In this document: positions 44,258 to 53,077 of the stretch, in pieces
Layout: the number at the start of each line of letters is the position of its first letter
How positions within the stretch are numbered: position 1 is the stretch's first letter
Source: Phycisphaerae bacterium
Lineage (GTDB): Bacteria > Planctomycetota > Phycisphaerae > UBA1845
NCBI GenBank assembly: GCA_029260035.1
Contig: JAJDEA010000260.1
Location: 1-53,079 of the forward strand
DNA: 53,079 nucleotides
Reading direction: 5' to 3'
Notes under the pieces: model-generated
The model's database searches: none
The model's input: the letters and a program-made list of their open reading frames with translations, nothing else
Told to the model about the DNA's origin: nothing
Program-made: the position numbers and the translations under genes

Positions 44258-47200
44258 TCACGCTTTCGAAAGTGAAAAAACCAGAGCATCCCCTGCGATT
44301 TTCGCTTCGACGGACTGAAGTTGGTCAGTCATAGGCTTCGTCGTAACATCTGATGCCAGAGTTTCGGCTGCGATGTAGTCGCTGAAAGCTTCTATGGCCA
44401 AGTCGATCGCCTGCGAATCACTGACAAGGCTTAGTTTGATGCGATCCGCGATGTCAAGCCCTGCGTCTTTTCTCAGGTTTTGGACGTTACGCACGATGTC
44501 GCGGGCGATTCCCTCGTTTTTCAAGTCGGGAGTTAGACGCTTGTCAATCATGACGATCGTTTGGCCTTCGCTTGCGCCCGCCCAGTCGTCGCCATAGGAT
44601 TTGACAATGGTGAAATCCTCAGCATCGATGGCCATTGTTTGGCCATCCACCGAAATTGAAGCCGTTTCGCCTTTAGCTAACGCGTCCTCGACTTTCTTGC
44701 CGTCAAGACTTTCGATTGCTTTACGCGCAGCCGACGCGTTTTTCCCGAATTTCGGCCCCAACGTTTTCATGTTTGGTTCGAGCGAGACCTCGATGACATC
44801 CGTCGCATCTATTCTGAGAGACACTTTTTTGACGTTTAACTCTTCGAGGAAGTGATCCTCAAACATCTCGACTGCTTCTCGCTCGGTGTTGTTGGCCGGT
44901 ACAATCACAAGCCCCGCCAAAGGCTGACGGACCTTGAGCTTCGAATCTTTTCTGGCCGATCGGGCGAGCGACATGATTCTAAGTGAAGCACTAACCCGTG
45001 CCGAAAGCGATTCGTCAATCAACTCGCGATTGGCTTGTGGAAACGGAACATGATGAACGCTCGCTGGCACATCGCTCAATTGGTTGGCGACAAGGTTTTG
45101 ATAAATGCGTTCCGCCATAAAGGGAATGATCGGTGCGATGATGCGATTGAATGTCGTAAGCACTTCGTACAGCGTCGAATAGGCAGCCCGCTTCTCCGTC
45201 GGCCAACCTTCGCCGTAAAATCGCCTGCGAGAACGGCGAACGTACCATGTGCTGAGTACTTCGATGAATCGTTTAGCCTCACTGGCGAGCTTGAGAACAT
45301 CAAACGAGCTGTATGCTTCGTTGGCAACGTCGGTCAACTTGTGCAGGTCGGACAGAATCCAACGATCGAGCAGGGTTCGCTCGTCCATCGAAGCGGTATG
45401 CTCGTTCGGTTCAAACCCGTCTACCCGCGCAAGGTTGCAGAAAAATGAATACACATTCCACCATGGCAGGATGACGTCACGTCTCACCTCATCGCAATGG
45501 TTTGGGCCGAAGAGAACGTTACGTTCGGGGGATGTCTTGGCATAGAGCCATCGCATGACATCAACGCCGATTGTCTCTGCGGCATCATCAAACCAGATCG
45601 CGTTGCCGTCGCTCTTGTGCATGGGCTTGCCGTCATCATCTACGACCAAGCCATGACCCTTGAGTACTTTGAATGGCGAGCGGTCTACCATCATCGTGCT
45701 GACGGCGAGCAAGGCGTAGAACCAATTGCGAAATTGGCCGGGCAGTGCTTCGACAACAAACTCAGCAGGGAACCACTCTTCCCAGTGCTTTCGATCTGAA
45801 AAATAGCCCATCGTCGATAGCGACACAATACTGGCATCCAGCCATGGGTTGCCGACATCGCGGATTCGAGATACGTCTTCGTCGCCGCACTGTGCGCATC
45901 GCAGTTTTACGTTATCCACCCAAGGCCTATGGGGTGATTGGCCTTCGAATTCACTCCATCCGCTAACTGCCCTGGCTTTAAGTTCGTCGCGCCCGCCGAT
46001 GACGTCGAAATGGCCACATTGATGACACTCCCAGATAGGAAGCGTAAGCCCCCAATACCGCTTCTTCGAGATCATCCAGTCGCCCATGTTGCGAAGCCAA
46101 TCAAGTTCGCGTTCCAGGCCCCACTCGGGAATCCAACGCGCCTGCCTGGCTGACTCCATAATCTGATCGCGCCAATTCATATTGATGAACCACTCGTCCA
46201 CCAATCGATAAACCAACTCTTCTTTGCAGCGCCAGCAATGGGGGTATCTGTGGAAGTATTTTTCTTTGGCGAACAGCACGTTCCGCTTTTTCAAATCTTC
46301 GACAATTGGATCGGCTACATGGTCGAAGCGTTGCCCCGCGAGATAGCCGAACTCGGGGCGAAACTTGCCGTTTTCAAACAGTGGTGCGATTTGCGGCAGA
46401 CCAAGTTCCTTGCCCAAATGATAATCTTCGCTTCCACAGCCCGGTGCGATGTGAACGATTCCGGTTCCTTCGCTTTCCGTGACGTCCTTCCAGGCGATAA
46501 CTCGGTGCGCGTCGATGGCTTCAGTCGCACCGTCGAGCATGTCGAATGGGCCTTTATAGGCAAGCCCCACTAATGACTCGCCTTTGACCTCTTCGACGAT
46601 TTCCCAGTCACCTTTGTTCTTGAGCATGGCGTGTATAGCCATCAGGCCGGCAGGTTGATCTTTACCTTTTGATTCAATCGGGTGACTTCTCGCGTTTTCG
46701 AGATTGGCCTTGCCAAGATAGAAGAAGTTGTCTCCTTGCCGGACTTTTACATAGGTCATATCCGGGCGAACCGCAGCTGCTACATTGGAGGTGAGCGTCC
46801 AAGGCGTGGTCGTCCAAACCAGCAGGTATTCGTTTGTGCGGTCTTTGATCGGAAACTTGACAAACACGGACGTGTGTGCGACTTCGCGATAGCCCTCGTT
46901 CATCTCCATCTGGCTGAGACCGGTGCCACACCTTGGGCACCAAGGCATCACGTCAAGTCCTTTGTAGATTAGTCCTTTTTCGTAACACTTCTTGAGGAAG
47001 GCCCAGATGCCGTAGTTATTTTCGTCCGACATCGTGTAATACGAATTGTCCCAATCCATCCAATAACCAAGGCGCTTGGACTGTTCGGTTTGGATCGCTG
47101 CGTACTTGTTTGCTCGTGCTTTGCACTCTTCGACGAACTTGCCGATGCCGTAGGATTCAATTTCTTTCTTGTCTGCAAAGCCGTGTTCTTTTTCGACTTC

Positions 47201-47485
47201 GACTTCAACCCAAAGCCCCTGACAATCGAATCCGTTTTGGTAGCGAAGTTCGCGCCCGATGGATGCGAAGTATCGTTGGTACAAGTCTTTGTAGGTTCGC
47301 CCCCATGCGTGATGGACCCCCATGGGATTGTTTGCGGTGATTGGACCATCCAGGAAAGACCACTTGGGCTTTCCCTTGTTGAGATCGCGCAGCTTGTCGA
47401 ACGCTTTGGTCTCTTCCCAGAACGTGAGGATTTCGCGTTCCTGAGCGGGGAAATCTACCTTTGGATTGACTCTTTCAAACGCCAT
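44258..47485 (-). CDS. ileS: Isoleucyl-tRNA synthetase
   Basis: Charges tRNA-Ile. 1075 residues, fitting the longer IleS type 2 class. Seen: HIGH region PMGVHHAWGRTYKD (about 54-67), NGFDCQGLWVEVEVEKE, editing domain WTTTPWTLTSN, zinc-type pairs CPRC and CHQC...CAQC, and the KMSKS-equivalent loop reading KPMHKSDGN, which keeps the key second Lys but replaces K-M-S by P-M-H. Divergent from the orphan RNA candidate; no T-box leader is obvious upstream. The synthetase class is certain; isoleucine specificity is judged from overall pattern. Confidence 0.93.
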   Translation of the reverse strand: MAFERVNPKVDFPAQEREILTFWEETKAFDKLRDLNKGKPKWSFLDGPITANNPMGVHHAWGRTYKDLYQRYFASIGRELRYQNGFDCQGLWVEVEVEKEHGFADKKEIESYGIGKFVEECKARANKYAAIQTEQSKRLGYWMDWDNSYYTMSDENNYGIWAFLKKCYEKGLIYKGLDVMPWCPRCGTGLSQMEMNEGYREVAHTSVFVKFPIKDRTNEYLLVWTTTPWTLTSNVAAAVRPDMTYVKVRQGDNFFYLGKANLENARSHPIESKGKDQPAGLMAIHAMLKNKGDWEIVEEVKGESLVGLAYKGPFDMLDGATEAIDAHRVIAWKDVTESEGTGIVHIAPGCGSEDYHLGKELGLPQIAPLFENGKFRPEFGYLAGQRFDHVADPIVEDLKKRNVLFAKEKYFHRYPHCWRCKEELVYRLVDEWFINMNWRDQIMESARQARWIPEWGLERELDWLRNMGDWMISKKRYWGLTLPIWECHQCGHFDVIGGRDELKARAVSGWSEFEGQSPHRPWVDNVKLRCAQCGDEDVSRIRDVGNPWLDASIVSLSTMGYFSDRKHWEEWFPAEFVVEALPGQFRNWFYALLAVSTMMVDRSPFKVLKGHGLVVDDDGKPMHKSDGNAIWFDDAAETIGVDVMRWLYAKTSPERNVLFGPNHCDEVRRDVILPWWNVYSFFCNLARVDGFEPNEHTASMDERTLLDRWILSDLHKLTDVANEAYSSFDVLKLASEAKRFIEVLSTWYVRRSRRRFYGEGWPTEKRAAYSTLYEVLTTFNRIIAPIIPFMAERIYQNLVANQLSDVPASVHHVPFPQANRELIDESLSARVSASLRIMSLARSARKDSKLKVRQPLAGLVIVPANNTEREAVEMFEDHFLEELNVKKVSLRIDATDVIEVSLEPNMKTLGPKFGKNASAARKAIESLDGKKVEDALAKGETASISVDGQTMAIDAEDFTIVKSYGDDWAGASEGQTIVMIDKRLTPDLKNEGIARDIVRNVQNLRKDAGLDIADRIKLSLVSDSQAIDLAIEAFSDYIAAETLASDVTTKPMTDQLQSVEAKIAGDALVFSLSKA

Positions 47486-47596
47486 AAAGCTCTCCCGGCG
47501 AGATAAAGGCAGTTAATATAGGCTCTTGTCGTATGACGCCGTCGCGTCAGCGTCAGAGGTTGAATTCGGCCCAGACTATCGGTGGCCTTGCAGCAC

Positions 47597-47794
47597 TATA
47601 CTGCGGTTGATGGCAGGCGCAAAACCGAAGTTGGGAAATGTGATTTTTTCAAGAGGACGTTGCAACGAACCGTTCTCAAGTGCTCTGCTTCCCCCTCCGA
47701 TAGGAAGGCAAGGGGTTGTGAGTCTCCATTCGCTCGTCGGATGCACAGCCTTTTCAGGTGCCCAGGTTTCGGCGAACCAGGGCATCTTTTTTTT
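47597..47794 (+). ncRNA. Candidate orphan small RNA, about 185 nt
   Basis: Runs from a -10-like TATACT (47597-47602; no good -35) to a strong terminator. Inside is a GAGGACG/CGTTCTC stem (about 47652-47679) and a pyrimidine-rich/purine-rich pair near 47690-47715. Size and isolation recall 6S-like RNAs, but I could not match 6S, SRP, RNase P or tmRNA core motifs. It is the only plus-strand unit between two minus-strand genes. Confidence 0.4.
47756..47794 (+). terminator. Strong orphan rho-independent terminator
   Basis: A 13-position stem with one G-U pair and one A-A mismatch (47756-47768 with 47775-47787), TCGGCG loop and an eight-T run (47787-47794). The Ts are only on the plus strand, so it cannot serve cysC or ileS. 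Confidence 0.85.
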
Positions 47795-47935
47795 CGGCTC
47801 AGAATACTCACGCGAACTTCGCCGCCCGACGATCAACCCGCCGTGGTCACCGCTCAAGAACAGTGGCGCAGGGCTTCAACAATGGCTTACGCCTTGGTGT
47901 TGACCGTTACCCGCAGATAGAGGCAATTCGCAGCG

Positions 47936-48556
47936 CTAGTCCTTCAACGCTTGAATCTTTCCGGCATTCTCTAACATTTCACAGAGCGTTACAGCGGCTT
48001 CCTGTGGCGAGAGCTTGGAGGTGTCAATAATTGACTCGGGTTTCTCGGGCGCTTCGTACGGGTCATCGATCCCTGTGAAGCCCTTGATTTCGCCGGCACG
48101 AGCCTTCTTGTACAGCCCTTTAGGGTCTCGCTCTTCGCAAACATCTAACGGCGTATCGCAAAAAACCTCGAAGAAATCATCGTTTCCGACAGTCTCACGC
48201 GCGATGGCTCGATCCGCCTGGTAGGGGCTGATGAACGCCGTGATGGTTATGATTCCGGTATCCGCGTAAAGTTTGCCGACTTCGCCGATCCGGCGAATGT
48301 TCTCGGTGCGATCCTCGGCGCTGAAACCCAGATTCTTGTTCAGGCCATGACGGATATTGTCGCCATCCAACACATAGGCCAAGTGCCCGCGCTGAACCAA
48401 AGCGTGCTCCAGGGTGTATGCAATGGTGCTTTTACCGGACCCGCTCAGGCCTGTCATCCAAATCAGCGCCCCTTTTTGATTCAACAGCTTCTCTCGCTCG
48501 TCGCGGTCGACGTGCCCCTCATGCCAGGTGATGTTTGTTGCTTTGATGTTGGTCAC
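47936..48556 (-). CDS. cysC: Adenylylsulfate (APS) kinase
   Basis: Phosphorylates APS to PAPS in sulfate activation. 206 residues starting with GTG 48556, supported by AAGGAG eight bases upstream; longer in-frame starts lack a site. P-loop GLSGSGKST, LDGDNIRHGLNKNLGFS, AFISPYQADRAIAR, and the C-terminal DPKGLYKKARAGEIKGFTG are family hallmarks. No cysD, cysN or sat gene is adjacent, so it may feed sulfation of surface polymers as well as assimilation (inference). Confidence 0.97.
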   Translation of the reverse strand: MTNIKATNITWHEGHVDRDEREKLLNQKGALIWMTGLSGSGKSTIAYTLEHALVQRGHLAYVLDGDNIRHGLNKNLGFSAEDRTENIRRIGEVGKLYADTGIITITAFISPYQADRAIARETVGNDDFFEVFCDTPLDVCEERDPKGLYKKARAGEIKGFTGIDDPYEAPEKPESIIDTSKLSPQEAAVTLCEMLENAGKIQALKD

Positions 48557-48723
48557 AGACCATACTCCTTGAAAAGAAATTGCAAGATTTAACAGGCCGG
48601 AGTATAGGCGCAAGGGCCTGTGTACTCAAGGCTACTGCAAACATAGGGTAGGGTATCGGCTGCTGGTCTCTGGATGACGGAATCCCCGTCTGACGAATTG
48701 CCGAAGCATGTAGCTGGTGGATA

Positions 48724-50178
48724 TTGATGATGAATGGAAGCAGAATGCCGAATAAGACAGGTTTCTCGGGCTGTCGAATTCTCTCGTCGGTTTTCCGCCT
48801 AATAGGGCTGGCGGTTTTCCTTTCTCACTGCGGCTGCGGTAACGTTCCCGGCGTGCCATTGCCCGCTGAGGTTGTGGTGCCGGTGGACTCAACATTTGAG
48901 TTGGTCGCTCGATTTAGCCACATCAGTGACGCCCAAATAGTAGATGAAGAGTCGCCCGGCAGGCTTACTTCCCTGGCTGCACTTAGCGCTTCAGCTTGGA
49001 GGCCACAGGAAGCGTATTCGATCCACCTGCTGGATGGGATGGTTCGGACGATCAATAAGATTCATGTCGCCGAACAGGAAATCGATTTCGTTATTCATAC
49101 CGGCGACGCGTGCGATAACGCGCAGTGGAACGAGTTGGATTGGTTCATGACGGCGATGGACGGCGGGCTTATCAACCCGCTGACCGGTCCCGACGACCGA
49201 GACGCTGCGCAGGTGCCGGAGCCTCTGCTTGATCCGCATCGTCCGTTTGAAGCGCAAGGCTTGTATCGCATGGGCGTACATGGTGAACGACCGACCATTC
49301 CCTGGTATAGCGTGATTGGGAACCATGATCGCTTCGCGGTGGGCGTGTTTCCGATTTTGCCTGACCTTTTTGGTTTCCGAGCGGCTCCGCTTCCCCTGAA
49401 CAACCGCCTCGGCCTTTTTTTGCCACTCGTCCTAAACCCAGTTGGTGCAATATCCTGGGCGCCGATTTCTCCAGCCAATCCCGGGCCGCCTCGACAGCTT
49501 TCGGTAGCACAAGCAGTGACTCCAAATCCGGAGCGAGAGTTTTTTTCCAATTCAGAATTCATCGCAGCCCATGTTGCGAGTGCCACCGAACCCAAGGGGC
49601 ATGGCTTCAACGCGGCGCTGCCAAACCAAACCTGGCATAGCGCCGAACCGATGCCCGGATTGCGTTTGATTAGTTTGAATACGGCTGACCCGATGTTTGC
49701 GCTGTCAGGAACGCTACATTTCGAAGGCGCGATTTCGTTGCCGCAAATTGCGTTCTTGATCGAAGAATTGGAAGAGGCTGAAGAAAATGGCGAAATTGTT
49801 GTGGTCGCATCGCATCATCCATCCACATCGATCACCCCGGGCGACGGGTCAGCCATTAGCGCGGGCGCGTTCGTCGATTTATTGAACCGATACCCGAGCG
49901 TGAAATTGCATATCGCCGGGCACCTGCACCATGAGTCGGCTATTGATCGGGGGGGGTATGTGGAAATCGTTACAGGCTCAACGCTCGACCCGCCGCAGCG
50001 TGGGAGGATCATCGAGATATGGCGTCGCGCAGATGAAATCTCGCTTCGGTACCGGTTTTTTTCACACCTGGATGAAGTCGCGCCTCCAAGCGAAACAGAC
50101 GCGGGCGATTTGTTCATCGATCCTTTTCTGCCCATTCGGCAAATAGCGTCTGAACTTGCCGGCGAGCACGGGACGTAG
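48724..50178 (+). CDS. Calcineurin-like metallophosphoesterase, probable secreted/lipoprotein
   Basis: 484 residues. N-terminal hydrophobic segment followed by a Cys-rich HCGCG, possibly a lipid-anchor site. Binuclear metal motifs: ISDAQIVDEESPGR (first motif, D-x-Q rather than D-x-H), HTGDACDN, GNHD, ASHHPS and GHLHHES. This resembles the family sometimes listed as TIGR03767-type metallophosphoesterases, where DEESP is characteristic. The substrate is unknown. ATGs at 48724, 48727 and 48730 are equally possible starts. Followed by sodN after 154 bp. Confidence 0.85.
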   Translation: MMMNGSRMPNKTGFSGCRILSSVFRLIGLAVFLSHCGCGNVPGVPLPAEVVVPVDSTFELVARFSHISDAQIVDEESPGRLTSLAALSASAWRPQEAYSIHLLDGMVRTINKIHVAEQEIDFVIHTGDACDNAQWNELDWFMTAMDGGLINPLTGPDDRDAAQVPEPLLDPHRPFEAQGLYRMGVHGERPTIPWYSVIGNHDRFAVGVFPILPDLFGFRAAPLPLNNRLGLFLPLVLNPVGAISWAPISPANPGPPRQLSVAQAVTPNPEREFFSNSEFIAAHVASATEPKGHGFNAALPNQTWHSAEPMPGLRLISLNTADPMFALSGTLHFEGAISLPQIAFLIEELEEAEENGEIVVVASHHPSTSITPGDGSAISAGAFVDLLNRYPSVKLHIAGHLHHESAIDRGGYVEIVTGSTLDPPQRGRIIEIWRRADEISLRYRFFSHLDEVAPPSETDAGDLFIDPFLPIRQIASELAGEHGT

Positions 50179-50231
50179 CTGAGCGTCGTACGAAAGCCGC
50201 AATTAGTCGAGCGATTGCAGCGATGCACTGC

Positions 50232-50259
50232 TTGACTTTCTATCGCGCGCCATCAGAAT
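50232..50259 (+). promoter_or_regulatory. Putative sigma-70 promoter of sodN
   Basis: TTGACT, 16 bp, CAGAAT: five of six and four of six consensus matches. It lies about 75 bp before the sodN start. Confidence 0.4.
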
Positions 50260-50332
50260 CCCATCACGAAAGTGTCGTCAATCTATGCGACATTCAAAAC
50301 CGAGCAGGCCTTCTTATAAAGGAGTTGATTCG

Positions 50333-50815
50333 ATGAAGAAACGTTATCTCGCAGGAACCTCAGTAGCCGTTGTCGCGTCATTGTCAGTTATCATGTGGCC
50401 GGGTGCAATCAAGAACGCACAAGCGCATTGTCAGGTGCCTTGTGGTATATACGACGACTCGGCCCGCATTGATCGGCTGAAAGAAGACGCTCGGACGATT
50501 GCTAAAGCGATTAAGAATATAAACGAATTAGCCGGAAAAGCTGATGCGCAGTCGTTTAACCAAGCGGCGCGTTGGGTTGCGACCAAGGAGCATCACGCGT
50601 CACACGTTATCGAAGTCGTTGCGCAGTATTTTCTGACCCAAAAAGTCAAGCCCGTTGAGGCGGGTGCGAAGGGGTATGACGCTTATTTGTCGAAGCTGGC
50701 TGATCACCATGCCGTGATGTCGGCAGCTATGAAAACCAAGCAGAAGGCTGATTCTGCCGCCGCGGATGCACTTGCTCATTCGATCGAAAAGCTCGCGACG
50801 CATTATGGAAAGTAG
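50333..50815 (+). CDS. sodN: Nickel superoxide dismutase with secretion-type leader
   Basis: Dismutates superoxide with a nickel centre. 160 residues from ATG 50333 (AAGGAG seven bases upstream). The nickel hook HCQVPCGIYDD is exact for the family at His32, Cys33, Cys37 and Tyr40, with Gln in place of the usual Asp. The remaining helices match (KEHHASHVIEVVAQYF). Before the hook lies KKRYL, a hydrophobic stretch and KNAQA: a Sec signal peptide whose predicted cut, AQA before His32, would expose the N-terminal His that must bind nickel. Mature protein about 129 residues. The usual maturation protease gene sodX is not adjacent. Likely a periplasmic or exported enzyme. Confidence 0.95.
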   Translation: MKKRYLAGTSVAVVASLSVIMWPGAIKNAQAHCQVPCGIYDDSARIDRLKEDARTIAKAIKNINELAGKADAQSFNQAARWVATKEHHASHVIEVVAQYFLTQKVKPVEAGAKGYDAYLSKLADHHAVMSAAMKTKQKADSAAADALAHSIEKLATHYGK

Positions 50816-51180
50816 TAATGCGCTGTGACGATGGGGGGGTGTGCCACTGCTCTCGAGCAGTGTATGAACTCGACGAAACCGCCCTAGCCTCTGCCCCGGA
50901 GAAGCGGCACATGGCAATCATGAGATTCTTCTGGCTAGCCGCTAACCGTAGTGTGACGATTCTCCAGGCTGGGCGGGGTTGCCTTGGGGCGAAGTGCATT
51001 GTCAGACGACCCACTAAATAGCTGAACTTCGTGTTTCAAACGCGGGGCAGGAAGGGTTGAAAGCGCCTGGGAAAAGCGCGAGCCAGGTAGGGTCAAATGA
51101 CAAATAGCTTGCGCTTATCGATAAACCAAAGGCCCAGAAGAATCCGACGCCAGTTGGCCCGCTGATGGCGATCAGCAAAA
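50816..51180. other. 365-bp convergent spacer
   Basis: Between sodN and the glycosyltransferase gene. A 67-codon plus-strand frame starts 3 bp after the sodN stop (ATG 50818) but has no separate ribosome site and odd composition; it is not annotated. No clear terminator was found. Confidence 0.45.
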
Positions 51181-52914
51181 CTAGTTTTGCACGATTTCCA
51201 ACAGTCCAACCTGGCTATCTCCGTCCAGCATAGCGAGATTTTCCTGTCGCAATCGGTCCAGCAGGAGTTTGTCCACCTGCCACCGCTGACTTTGCGGATC
51301 TCCCTGAATCAATAGCCAAACACGCCTGTCCTGAACCAGTGCTTCATCTATGCGCGAAAGCACCATACTAATGTCGCTTTCGAGTGTCTGCTTGTCAGTC
51401 AATTCCGCCTCTGGATTATCCCAACATAGCTGGCGATCGTGGGCAAGCGGAAACGAAATGACGTTTGGAGCGAAGTTCAACTGATGCCACTCGTACGACA
51501 TGAACCATCGATACATGCCGACGCTAATGACGAGGTCGTTGTCTTGCACGTTGGCTGCGATTCTTTTTGCTTGCCAAGCAGCCGATCGCGCGACGGGCAA
51601 GAGTCGTGCGCCAAGAATCGTCAGACTGCTGCCTGCGAGGCACAAGCATGCCAAAGCGATTCTCAGGTTTGCATTTCCGTTTCTAAATCCTTTGCCGACG
51701 AGGGATTTCGATGCATCGAATCGACGACCGACGGAACAAATCAGGAGGGCGAGCGCTATCGTGACTGTGGGCCAGGCGGCCAGGTCATATCGGCCCACGA
51801 TGTATAGAGGCGTCACAAAGTAAGAGTAGGCCCAGGCTGTTCCCAAAAAGCCAAGCGTGTGCAACGCAAGCCATAATAAAATAGGCCCGCGAATTTTCGA
51901 AGCCCCGTTTTTTTCTGCCGGGCAGGCCGAAGGGTCAGTTGTTTTTGGATTATAACGATGCCAAAGTGCTAACACGGAGGCGCCCGTTAAAGCGCATGCC
52001 CCGCTCCACCTCGCGATATGTTCCAAAATGTTGATTCCGTGCGTGCCCACAACGGCTGCGGCGGTCGGTAGTTGGCCGAGATACTTCGGATACGCTCCCG
52101 AAGGCAACAGCGCCCAGACGGACTTGAATACAGCAAGAAGCGGGGGATAACCGAGCCAGGTTTCGCGAAGCCAGGGTTTCGGCCCGCCTTCGCCCAATGG
52201 CCAGATCAGAAGCCAAACGACCGGTACGAGCGCGACGCCGAGTAGAAGGATCGTGATGAGCCATCTTCGAAAGCAGGCGTTGCGGTTCCGTGAGGCTGCG
52301 ACGACAGCGACACTCGCCGGAATCCAGAACAGCGTGTAGTAGTGAGTCAGGACAGTCAGCCAGACTGAGAATCCGAAAATCACCCACCAACGCCACTGCA
52401 ACGACCGGCTTGCGCGAAAAAGGAAATAGGCACAGACAGTGATTTCGAGCGACCAGAAGGCGTAAACACGAGCTTCCTGGCTGTAATGAATGTGTAGAGG
52501 GTGGACCGCAGCCAGCAGCAGGGCGAGCAGGCCCACCCATCGCCCGCCTAGCTGATGTGCGACAAGTCCAATCGCCAGTACCGCGAGCGTTCCCGCAAAG
52601 GCTGAAAATCCCCGCAATGCTCCCGCCGACTCGCCCAAAATCATGGTCCAGCCCTTGAGTAGGACAAAATAGGGAATATGAGCCAGTTCTTTTTGCGGGA
52701 CGGGGCCATCTGACGGGAAATCGGCGAAATGGTGGACAACGTAGAATGTACAGGACTCGTCCACCCAGATGTCGCGATCTCCCAAACCAGCAAATCGCAA
52801 GCTGACAGCTGCAATGATGGCCAAACATGCCAAGACGTACCAGCTCGCTGTTGGGAGAGTCCATCCCCGCTTTTCCACGCCAACTGCTTTGAATTCCTGT
52901 GTTTCAGCTGTCAC
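51181..52914 (-). CDS. GT39-type (ArnT/PMT-like) membrane glycosyltransferase
   Basis: 577 residues with about ten transmembrane helices. The first loop after helix 1 has DRDIWVDESCTFY, with the Asp-Glu pair that is catalytic in the GT-C dolichyl/polyprenyl-phosphate-sugar transferase families (GT39/GT83). Motif HPLHIHYSQEARVYAFW is the conserved second-loop region. The last 150 residues are a soluble domain outside the membrane. It would move a sugar from a lipid carrier to a surface acceptor; donor and acceptor are unknown. It is convergent with sodN. Confidence 0.88.
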   Translation of the reverse strand: MTAETQEFKAVGVEKRGWTLPTASWYVLACLAIIAAVSLRFAGLGDRDIWVDESCTFYVVHHFADFPSDGPVPQKELAHIPYFVLLKGWTMILGESAGALRGFSAFAGTLAVLAIGLVAHQLGGRWVGLLALLLAAVHPLHIHYSQEARVYAFWSLEITVCAYFLFRASRSLQWRWWVIFGFSVWLTVLTHYYTLFWIPASVAVVAASRNRNACFRRWLITILLLGVALVPVVWLLIWPLGEGGPKPWLRETWLGYPPLLAVFKSVWALLPSGAYPKYLGQLPTAAAVVGTHGINILEHIARWSGACALTGASVLALWHRYNPKTTDPSACPAEKNGASKIRGPILLWLALHTLGFLGTAWAYSYFVTPLYIVGRYDLAAWPTVTIALALLICSVGRRFDASKSLVGKGFRNGNANLRIALACLCLAGSSLTILGARLLPVARSAAWQAKRIAANVQDNDLVISVGMYRWFMSYEWHQLNFAPNVISFPLAHDRQLCWDNPEAELTDKQTLESDISMVLSRIDEALVQDRRVWLLIQGDPQSQRWQVDKLLLDRLRQENLAMLDGDSQVGLLEIVQN

Positions 52915-53049
52915 AACGCCTGAAAGTGTACCTTCCAGGGTCTTTTTGTGGGACAGGGTTGGAAAACAGTGCTTCCGACGGTGGTTTTTGGGGCAACATC
53001 CTCTTGATGTGCTATCCGGGTCGCCACGGCACCGAATTCAACTGTTGGC

Positions 53050-53077
53050 TTGCAGCGAACGACATCACATGTATAAT
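53050..53077 (+). promoter_or_regulatory. Strong -10/-35 promoter at the window end
   Basis: TTGCAG, 16 bp, and a perfect TATAAT (53072-53077). It points out of the window, so it would serve a gene or RNA beyond 53079. Confidence 0.55.

Larger units (their letters stand above)
47486..47935. other. 450-bp spacer with plus-strand transcription signals
   Basis: Lies between ileS and cysC, both on the minus strand. Open frames on both strands lack conserved character, and the longest plus-strand frame runs through the terminator. See the ncRNA candidate ending at 47794. Confidence 0.5.

Noticed and set aside
47526..47903. 125-codon plus-strand frame between ileS and cysC
   Set aside because: It runs straight through the strong terminator at 47756-47794 and has no recognisable protein features.
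50818..51021. 67-codon frame just after sodN, as a possible SodX-like partner
   Set aside because: No serine-protease motifs, no ribosome site of its own, and it is far shorter than SodX.
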